From: Metaphire vulgaris
Taxonomy: Eukaryota > Annelida > Clitellata > Crassiclitellata > Megascolecidae
Assembly: GCA_018105865.1 (NCBI GenBank)
Contig: JACLAT010000155.1
Location: forward strand, 1-64,000
Direction of reading: 5' to 3'
Length of the DNA: 64,000 nucleotides
Shown here: positions 56,280 to 64,000 of the stretch, piece by piece
Layout of the letters: every line of letters begins with the position of its first letter
How positions within the stretch are numbered: position 1 is the stretch's first letter
Translations under genes and position numbers: made by a program
The notes under the pieces: model-generated
What the model was told of the DNA's origin: nothing
Databases searched by the model: none
The model's input: only the letters and a program-made list of their open reading frames with translations

Positions 56280-56537
56280 GTAAATTCATTTGCCTGTAAT
56301 ACGCCACTAACAACTGGTCGATGGTCAGCCGAGTATTTCGAGCTTATAATTTATGGCAGTTTAGCTATTACAGATAGTGGTTTTTTGGTTTCCTTGCATT
56401 TGGGCAATCACAGATTATTAGCTACTATTCGCTTATAAAAAGTGGTTTGCAGTAATTTGCTTTTAATATTGAAAAGCACACCGTCGTCTTGCTTATCTTT
56501 GCAGTAATTTCTTGTTTCATGCCTTTAACACTAACAG

Positions 56538-57282
56538 ATAGACGACATAGAGCCCAGCATACTGATCCGCTGCTATCACAACATAAAGCGGATCAGACAA
56601 GATGCTGTGCTCGCCGAACCCGTCGCCGACCTGCGACCGGGCTCGACCGTCGGCCTTTGGTTGACGGGCGTACCGGGCGTGGGCAAGAGCCATTTCGCCA
56701 AGGAGTTTTGCCGGACTAGGAATATCACGTACTACATGAAATCAGCACTGACAAAATGGTGGGATGGCTACACAAACCAATCTATAGTAATTATAGAAGA
56801 CGTAGATCATACCGCCGCAAAATACCTTGCTCACTGCATCAAGATATGGACCGATGAGACAGCATTTTATGCAGAAACAAAAGGCGGAACGCTATATATA
56901 AGACCGCTCGGCGTAATCGTTACTTCAAATTACCAAATCAACGAGTTATGGCCCAACGACGTCTTCTTATGCGAGGCCATAACTCGTAGATTCGCCATTT
57001 TCGTCATCCAACACCGGGAACTATTCAAGGACGTGCACTGGAATGTGCCACAACGTATGGGAGGTGGTGTCGACGACGACAACGGACAGGCAAACCCTAT
57101 GCAAGGCGCCCACGACGACGGACAGGCAACCCAACCGGAAGCTGCTCCCACGCCGCCGCAGCCGCAGCCGACGCCGCCGCCGCCGCCGACGCAGCAGCAG
57201 CAGCAGCAGCAGCAACCGAGGATGCCTCAGATCACGCAACCAGCGCAGCACTTCGTACCTGATACACCGCCCTGTGCGTCAC
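56538..57282 (+). CDS. Rep-like gene, exon 2: superfamily 3 helicase domain and Pro/Gln tail
   Basis: Begins after CTAACAG, in frame with exon 1, and encodes 248 codons plus one base. Walker A is GVPGVGKS, the WWDGY stretch seen in circovirus helicases precedes Walker B IVIIEDVD, motif C is VIVTSNYQ and ITRRF supplies the arginine finger. In viral initiators this ATPase unwinds DNA after nicking. Where circovirus Rep ends, this protein continues into a poly-Pro and poly-Gln stretch and a PPCAS end, then splices in phase 1 at CAC|GTAAGT. Introns in Rep are known in some cycloviruses, but not this series of later exons. The 258-base intron 1 has an in-frame read-through, which could give a shorter HUH-only product. 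Confidence 0.93.
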
Positions 57283-57380
57283 GTAAGTATTGTAGCGCTA
57301 TATTTATGTATATATAAGGAAAAAGAATTCGTCACCTATATATATATATATATATATCTAGTATATGAACTTTAGCGGTG

Positions 57381-57427
57381 GTAAGGGTCAGGGTTCGGGT
57401 TAGGTTAGGGTTAGGTTAGGGTTAGGC
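57381..57427. repeat. Telomere-type tract inside a Rep intron (right arm)
   Basis: GGGTCAGGGTTCGGGTTAGG followed by TTAGGG/TTAGG units, in intron 2 (57283-57521). Confidence 0.88.
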
Positions 57428-57521
57428 TTATCAAACAAGTCTTTAGGACCGGTTGCAAGTAGACTGTTAAGATATATGCTTTCGCTCATAGGCGTGACTG
57501 ATACTTTTTTCGCGTATACAG

Positions 57522-58332
57522 AACCGTGTAGGTACAACCGATTTAAAAGGAGGCGGCGTCTGTCGATGCAAAAAACCAACAACACTGTGCCTCCACAAGA
57601 CGGCGACGACGAAGACGACGACATATTCGGCTCATCGCAAGCGGACAAAGGCAACAAGAATTGGACGGCGCAAGATATAACGACTGTCGTGGAGACGCCA
57701 GCATTCGGTTCACGTAAGCAGACGTTTACTGAGTCCAGAAAAGAACTGTCTCTTGTACGAATTCAAAGAGTCCTTACTTGATTAAGGAGTTGTTTCCTGT
57801 TTTCTGTACTTCGCGTTAGTTTGCCATCCTTTTCTTGACAACTGGTAAATAAACTGTTACAGCTTTGAGTCTGTTTCTATAGAAACGCCCACCCAGCGAG
57901 GACGTCTGTCGCTGCGCCGTCAGAAGATACCAGCCGCCAAAGATCAAGAAGAAGAGGAGTCGCACTGCATTGTCGTCGAGGCGCCCATATTTGCTTCGCG
58001 TATGTGCTCCTAAGAACTTGTTCGACAGATATATGATAATTTCCTTTATACGTTACTAGTTCGCAGCATATGGGTGATCTAACGAGTAACACTAGATGTT
58101 ATTTAGGAGTTACTGGATACATGGACTTAACGGCTCGCAGCTATTTAATTTGTTGCGTATTGTCCGCGTTTTTAATTTTCTATTAACTCCGCTGTCTTTC
58201 TTTCCCATTTTTGTGTAGAAACGCCCACCCAGCGAGGACGTCTGTCGCTGCGCCGTCAGGATATATCGGTCGAGAAAGAACAGAACTACAATCAGAACAA
58301 CAATCTTTTCGATGCTCCACCTTTGGCTTCGC
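57522..58332 (+). CDS. Rep-like gene, exons 3, 4 and 5: basic-motif modules
   Basis: Exon 3 is 57522-57713 (192 nt), exon 4 is 57883-57999 (117 nt) and exon 5 is 58219-58332 (114 nt). Each is a multiple of three and bounded by phase-1 introns, so any can be skipped or used without frame change. Exons 4 and 5 open with TPTQRGRLSLRRQ, and exon 3 has the related RYNRFKRRRRLS. Middles differ (acidic DDEDDD in 3, DQEEEE in 4, NQNNN in 5) and all end in an A/G-S followed by a split Arg/Gln codon at C|GT. Introns are 150-240 bases. I recognise no enzyme fold. The motif could be a nuclear-localisation or nucleic-acid-binding patch. Alternative splicing of the modules is plausible but unproven. Confidence 0.75.
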
Positions 58333-58482
58333 GTATGTCCAGCTATTATACCATACTTATACATCTTTACGAGTTACTAGTTCCTTTGCAATACGATGCT
58401 TTTTTATACTTAATAGCAGCTCGCAGTTGCAATTTTTTGTCTACATGTCTAGTCAATCCAGTGTCTTTCACTCTTTTTGTAG

Positions 58483-59099
58483 AAACGCCCAGCCAAAGAG
58501 GACGTCTGTCATTGCGCCGTCAGCCACCACCTACTCCTACACCTACTCCACCTCCTCCTCCTCCTTCTCCTTCCCACAACAACATTATATATGCAAACAT
58601 TAAAGCCACGGCTCCTACTCCACCTCCCTCTCTTCTTCATCGTCCTCCCACTCAGCGTAACAACAGCTTTGCCTTTGCTCCCATTAGACCGACGGCTCCT
58701 CCCACTCAGCGTAACAACAGCTTTGCCTTTGCTCCCAGTAAACCGACGACTCCACCTCCGCCCCCTCCTCCTCCATCTTCTTCCTCTAACAACTGCACCG
58801 TATATGTCACCAGCAAACCCACAGCTACTCCTCCTCCTCCTCAAACTCAGCGTCCAAATAACCATGGTCATGTACCATCGACAACGGCCATATGCACTTC
58901 TTCTGGCCCACGTTACAAATTCAAACCGACCGCTGCCCTAACAACCGGCGTTTTCTCCAATACCAAGGCTGCCCATGCTAGCGTCGCCAATGCATCGGCG
59001 ACCAAAGCGAACAGTTCGTCGGCTATTTATAAATTCGTCACAATATTAAATAGAACACCTACGCGACGTTATTTATTGAGGACGCCTATGGGGGTCTAA
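58483..59099 (+). CDS. Rep-like gene, exon 6: proline-rich C-terminus
   Basis: Starts after TTTTTGTAG with TPSQRGRLSLRRQ and runs 204 codons to a TAA stop. The sequence is low-complexity: PTPTPTPPPPPP, then a duplicated PTQRNNSFAFAP block, PPPPPPPPSSSS and a Ser/Thr/Ala-rich end with basic RTPTRRYLLRTP. It is the longest of the repeated-module exons and supplies the stop. With all six exons the frame is 2160 nt including stop, 719 residues, with no internal stop, which supports the model. I see no capsid or other known domain here. Confidence 0.75.
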
Positions 59100-59756
59100 A
59101 GTTTGTGACGTTGGCCTACTTTTGGGAAGAGTCCGAGATTTGAGAACCAACTGACAGCCCATTATTCCTAACAGACAAATCGGCGTGACTTAATTCTCAT
59201 GTAGACGAATCTAACAAGCAATACATTAACACGCAAATACTGCTTCATATTTTTTATTTTAAAGAATGGAAAACTCAATAATAACTTCCCTTGAAACTCA
59301 AATTAAAACCAAGACAAAAATTTATGCAATATTTGAACACAATTTTCGAAAATGTGGTTGGTTGAAATTCAAAATGACGACAGAATTTAATCTGTTTCGA
59401 AGTCTTGGCAATTGCTTTAAGACATTCCACTCCTTCAGCAATTTCTCTGATACGATGATGCTACCCTATCAAGAACACAATTTGATCACGATTTGAATCA
59501 CGATAATTTGAATTTTATAAGCAATACATAATCAGATAATTTCGCAACTGAGTTTTGAATAATTTTTAGCGAAAATTTTGAATGTGGCAAGATTAATTGC
59601 CTAAATGATGCCTCATTGATTGTATATTAATTTAAAAATTCTTTCAAAATACTATTTTCATATTTTAATAAGATTGGAAACGTATATGTTTTATTTGAGT
59701 CTGCTGATATAAACTGCATAAATTATTGGAACACAACTCACGAGAAACTGCATCCA

Positions 59757-59952
59757 TTAATCGATTTTTTCGCAGACTCCAAGTTTGTAGTGGACAAAAT
59801 GAGTATCCAGTACACAACGCTGTCCCTTTAGGCAATCCCTACAGAATTCTACTGAAATGAACCATTTTGCTGTTCACAGTGACCAAAACCACATTCAAGT
59901 GGAGGCGTTGCAATACAACTTTGGTTTGTGTCGGAGCACTGCACACAACTTT
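59757..59952 (-). pseudogene. Cysteine-rich exon, right-arm copy, frameshifted
   Basis: Mirror of 42497-42693. A missing C (TTTCAGTAG instead of TTTCCAGTAG) breaks the frame, and one codon region reads CCTAAAGG instead of CCCTAAGG. Its signal-peptide exon would lie beyond the window if the palindrome continues. Confidence 0.7.
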
Positions 59953-60389
59953 CTGTTTATAAACGAAAACACAGGATGTAACGAATCATCAATGATTTTC
60001 ACGAACCATTTTGGCATTGCAATTTCGTTTTGCCCATTCATGCCTGATTGTTTTTTCGTTTGTGAAAGGTTCAATATTATACATAAGACATAACTATTAG
60101 CCCCTAATCACATACTTTTTCAATGCTGAGATTTAATAGGCCTAAGTTATATTAGCGTCCCATTTATGGGACGCTAGGCACGAGAGGGTGGGGCGTTTTG
60201 TTAAAGTAAAATCCAAAAATGTCACTCATCAAACATATAGGACCGGTGGGACTGAAGTTTCTAAACGACTCAAAGCATTTGAATCGGGAATAGAAATTGA
60301 TGAATTAAATTTATTATAGTCACTTCTATTCAAGCATTTGAAAACAAATGCATGAGGAAAATGTTCAGGATCCGTTATACGGATTTCAT

Positions 60390-60717
60390 ATCCAATTAGA
60401 TAACTATACAAAATGGCTCTATAGATCAGGAATTCCTGAAACATATAAAATCAAGAAAAATGAGATATTTTGAACATGTTACCAGAAAAACAGAAGATTC
60501 AATTGAAAACTCAATGATAACAGGTTTAACGGAAGGAACCAGGAGACAAGGCAGACCCTGAACCAGCTGGATAGATAACATTACGACATGGACTAATATG
60601 AAAGGTGCTCCACTAATGGAAGCAGCTAAAAAATGGGAGCAGTGGAGAATGGAGAATTATTGTTCAGCGTTGCAGCCAACCTTCGCAAAGCGAAGACGGC
60701 TTCATGATATGACATGA
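60390..60717 (+). pseudogene. RTE-like LINE 3' remnant (right arm)
   Basis: Mirror of 41735-42062: KMRYFEHVTRKTED, TRRQGRP-stop-TSWIDNI. Confidence 0.65.
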
Positions 60718-61241
60718 CATAGTCACTTCTTTGAACCATCACCTGTAAACCCATCACATCCCTCTTAATCCACTTATTGCCTCCGATAAAATTTGTGACC
60801 TATCAAAAGCAAATAATACAATGGCTCTATTGATCCTTATTCGTTAGACAACTTATTCCAGAGAGTATACGTACACATTATAAATCAAGATTAATTACTT
60901 TATAATAACGAAAACGTTTGCAGTCATCAATTATATGACAGAGTTTCGTCTTATAGCCGAATTACAATACTTAGTTAAGGCCGAAGCCGATTATTATGAA
61001 AGCGATTAGGCCGTAGCCGAATGTTGGCCGAATCTGACAGATTCCTTAGATTCGGCGCCGAAGCCGAAGCCGAAGTTCGGTCTGTCTCTACTGCTGTATT
61101 CATCCTGTAAAGAAGCCATGCGCTTTGCATTGCCACGTCCAGTAAATAAGCAAACAGAGGTCACCACCATTAACAGGATCAGATCGAAATTTATAAGAAA
61201 TAATTTGATCCATCTGATCGACCCTCCCATGTTGCTGTTGC

Positions 61242-61450
61242 ACTGGTGAATCATGAGAGGTCCTGGGCGGGGGTCCGTGCTCCCACCCTTTATTGAGTGC
61301 CTGGCCCCGCCAGTAGCCCACATGTGGTGACTGTATACTCACTACTACTACATACAGTACCTATCAACAAATGGTTGGCCCCATGCTTAGAAGTTGCCAC
61401 CCCAACCCCCAACCCCCAATTGCCAAATCCTGGAACCGACCGCCACTGAC
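61242..61450. mobile_element. hAT-like MITE copy (right arm)
   Basis: Mirror of 41008-41210. Confidence 0.6.
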
Positions 61451-61741
61451 AACACGGGTCATTTGGTTGAGCTATATACACATCAGCTGCATGAGAGTCC
61501 AACTCATCTTCAAGCATAGACACAACTTCATGTACCTTAAATTTTCTGCTTGCGACCATCTTTGGTAATTTCCGTATTGTTATTTGCCTAAAGTTTATAT
61601 GTGATAGCTTAATAAGGCCAGTTTTCAGCCTAAACATTTAATTTAACCACTTACCCTATATAGTGCACAAACTATAATTCAAGCAAACCATACAACGAGT
61701 TTTACTTACTTAGTCAAAACCTGTATTAAAATTCTGCGTCC

Positions 61742-62288
61742 ATATATATCTAATCTAATCTAATCTTAAACTTCTATAGCGCCACTTTTTTATAATGCAC
61801 AGGAGCATCAACCGATGGCACACCAAATCCAAATCACTAAAGATCCAGGTCAAATCCAAGGTATCCGGCCGGACAAACGGGTGACAGTCTATGGTGGATA
61901 AGCCCGATCAAAAAGATGGCTTTTTAATCTTGCTCTAAAAATTTGTAATGAATTTTCAATGCTGAGGCAATGAGTTCCAGAGTTTTGGGGCGGCCACTGA
62001 GAAAGCACGAGAACCAAGAACTGTCCGAGTATGGGAGATGGAGAGAACTATTGCAGTGAAGAACTATTACAGTGAAGTAATAGTCGAGTATTTGTTTGCT
62101 TGTACAGAAAGTTTTGAAAGAAGGTAACTGGGTTCCTTGTAGTAAAGTGTTTTGTATAGCTGAAGGCAGATTTTAAAGTCTATCCTTTCTTTAATTGGAA
62201 GCCAGTGAAAACCCTTACGGACTGGGGTTATGTGCTCACGTTTTGGGGTTTTTGAAACTACCCGAGCCAATGAATTTTGAACTCGTTG
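61742..62288 (-). pseudogene. LINE 3' fragment (right arm)
   Basis: Mirror of 40166-40705, with the TAATCTAATCTAATC tail and the HWLPIKERIDFKI block. Confidence 0.8.
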
Positions 62289-63080
62289 GTTAGTCTTGTT
62301 AACGAGACTTTTGAAAAGGTCTCGAGACCAAGACCAAGACTTTACCCCTCTGGTCTCGAGACCAAGATCAAGACCTTCCAACATCTTGCTCTCGAGTTCC
62401 AAACTTATCGACATATTTATAGATTTTTACATTTTTACAATGGCTCTATTGATCCTTATTCGTTAGAATATCAAAATAGTATGCGCATTTGTACCAATAT
62501 GTTTGTATTGATTAACAATGAAGATACACTGTAATATCCAAACACCAGCTACTGAAGTTATACAATAGACAGTTAGTTAATGGTTTGTTAGTTAATGTCA
62601 TTAACGTAATGGTTTTTTCAACTTTACAGTATTTATGATATTATTGTTCTCATTCATTAAAAATAATTATTTAACTAAATCTAATTAAAGTTCAATCTAG
62701 ATTCAAATGACTAGTTACAACATTCAATTGTCATTTTGCAAATGCATATTGCATTTTGTGAAAACCAAATTGGTTAGCACAGACGAACCAAGACGAGCCC
62801 TGTTTGGAATCACATCCAGGGATCTATATATGCGATATTCAGTTCAGTGCAACAATTATAATTGATAATTCATTAATTACTTTTTAAAATTTCAAATTCA
62901 ATTCAGCAGCTATGAGAACTCGAGACTTCAACCAGAAACTCGAGACTTTTGGCTCTAAGTCTCGAGACCAATACCAAGACTTTTGCCCTCTGGTCTCGAG
63001 ACCAAGACCAAGACCTTCTGTGGGCAAACTCGAGTGCACTCGAGTTCGAGACCTAAGGTCTCGAGATCACAAGTCTGAAT
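62289..63080. mobile_element. Non-autonomous element with GGTCTCGAGACC palindromes (right arm)
   Basis: Mirror of 39375-40165. Confidence 0.4.
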
Positions 63081-63095
63081 ATTGTACAAATAGCA

Positions 63096-63498
63096 CACCT
63101 TCTCGTGCCTAGCGTCCCATACAATGGGACACCTTTTCCATGACTGATAAAATAATCATAGAATCGCAAAATAACAATTAAAAATACAGCAACGACAAGA
63201 AAACTGATTTACCCAAAAGGATTACTCATGGATACCAAACAAAAAGGGTGCAAATAATAACTGCAGAATTTTTCTTGACATGAAAATTGAAAACTATAAG
63301 GTTAGCTTGTTGACTAACAAAAGCGCTTCGTGAATCACAATCAGTGGTCTTTAAAATCACCCAATAACTCAGTTTTAAAATAAAGCATATTAAGTTACGG
63401 AACATTTGGTCGGATTTTAAATTTAAATTCGGTTTAAAAGGCCTTTGTGATAACTTTTTAGCAAGCGTCCCATTTAGGGGACGCAAGGCACGAGTGGG
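63096..63498. mobile_element. piggyBac-like MITE (right arm)
   Basis: Mirror of 38959-39362, with TTAA at 63499-63502. Confidence 0.5.
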
Positions 63499-63857
63499 TT
63501 AAATGATGTGAAAGAAACAATAACCGATCAATCCGAAAAACTCATCAACCCGATTTAGACTTTTTCTATATAATAAGGAAGACTGAGGGCGTTACATTTA
63601 GATGTTATAGTAATATAACATAGCATAGCGACATCGATTTACTTTATTATCAGTAATTAACATTTGTCACGTAGAAACCATGAGCCATAGGTTTTAAAAT
63701 CCTTATCACGTATATCATCGAGCAATCATACTGTATATTATTATATGCATGAATCTTTCAGTTGGGCGTATTACACCTAGATGTGCAATCAGTAGGTTTT
63801 TCAGCAGGAAAATAAAACGTATATACAGTATATATGCATATATTGACCCGCAGAACG

Positions 63858-63898
<41 letters not shown>

Positions 63899-63965
63899 GC
63901 TGTTCGAATGCAAAGTAAAGTAAAGTTTATTGCTTCCAACTCATAAATAAATAACTATATATACA

Positions 63966-64000
<35 letters not shown>

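Larger units (their letters stand above)
53807..64000. repeat. Right arm of the giant palindrome (continues beyond the window)
   Basis: Inverted copy of 38457-48642. Of the two arms it has the intact Rep frame and the intact LINE endonuclease fragment, but the cysteine-rich exon is frameshifted here. Confidence 0.95.

Noticed and set aside
55905..57282. Helitron RepHel as an alternative to a CRESS Rep
   Set aside because: The initiator has a single Tyr motif (YCAK) and an SF3 helicase with GKS and SNY motifs. Helitrons have a two-Tyr Rep and a Pif1-like SF1 helicase of much greater length.
38457..64000. Simple fold-back long-read artefact as a settled explanation
   Set aside because: Not settled: the centre is asymmetric (seven units against one), which a single fold-back read would not give, although an assembler join of two reads still could. 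Kept as an open alternative.

Overview
The window is animal (metazoan) nuclear DNA, most likely from an aquatic invertebrate. TGEKP-linked C2H2 zinc fingers, GT-AG introns, long microsatellites, TTAGGG-type telomeric repeats, several non-LTR retrotransposon (LINE) families (one with a 2A-like peptide) and small DNA transposons point to this. I cannot name the species. Most of the sequence is repeat-derived. Many frames are broken by single-base changes in homopolymers, so part of the apparent decay may be sequencing error.

Layout. 0-3.5 kb: two C2H2 zinc-finger genes or fragments. 3.5-13.8 kb: non-coding DNA with several MITEs, a tRNA-like sequence, a very long CTAT microsatellite and LINE tails. 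13.8-19.9 kb: a diverged copy of the sequence found in the 38-43 kb arm, carrying a cysteine-rich exon and split by two LINE insertions. 19.9-28.9 kb: LINE fragments. 29.0-34.7 kb: a large inverted repeat with the same signal-peptide exon in each arm. 34.7-38.4 kb: LINE tails, a palindromic minisatellite and an unidentified basic ORF. 38.4-64 kb: a palindrome of about 25 kb with arms of at least 10.2 kb.

The palindrome is the most unusual part. Each arm carries a spliced replication-initiator gene of the circovirus/CRESS type (HUH endonuclease plus superfamily 3 helicase). In the right arm six predicted exons (55905-59099) give one continuous frame of 719 codons with all recognisable catalytic motifs. 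Exons 3 to 6 form a phase-1 exon series, and exons 4 to 6 begin with the same basic motif. A short divergent exon lies head-to-head with the initiator. Each arm ends toward the centre in a telomeric tract running in the chromosome-end direction, directly abutting a LINE endonuclease ORF cut off at that point. Between the tracts are about eight units of 645-653 bp, seven in one orientation and one inverted. Every unit contains a complete minimal hammerhead ribozyme, as in Penelope-like elements and retrozymes. The picture is two identical subtelomeres joined head-to-head through hammerhead-bearing repeats, which may be real or an assembly join.

A second system is a pair of divergent genes for a small secreted cysteine-rich protein. 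The signal-peptide exons (29.7 kb minus, 33.9 kb plus) match in strand and intron phase to cysteine-rich exons at 15.7-15.95 kb (minus) and 42.5-42.7 kb (plus). The first exons look identical, while the second exons have diverged.
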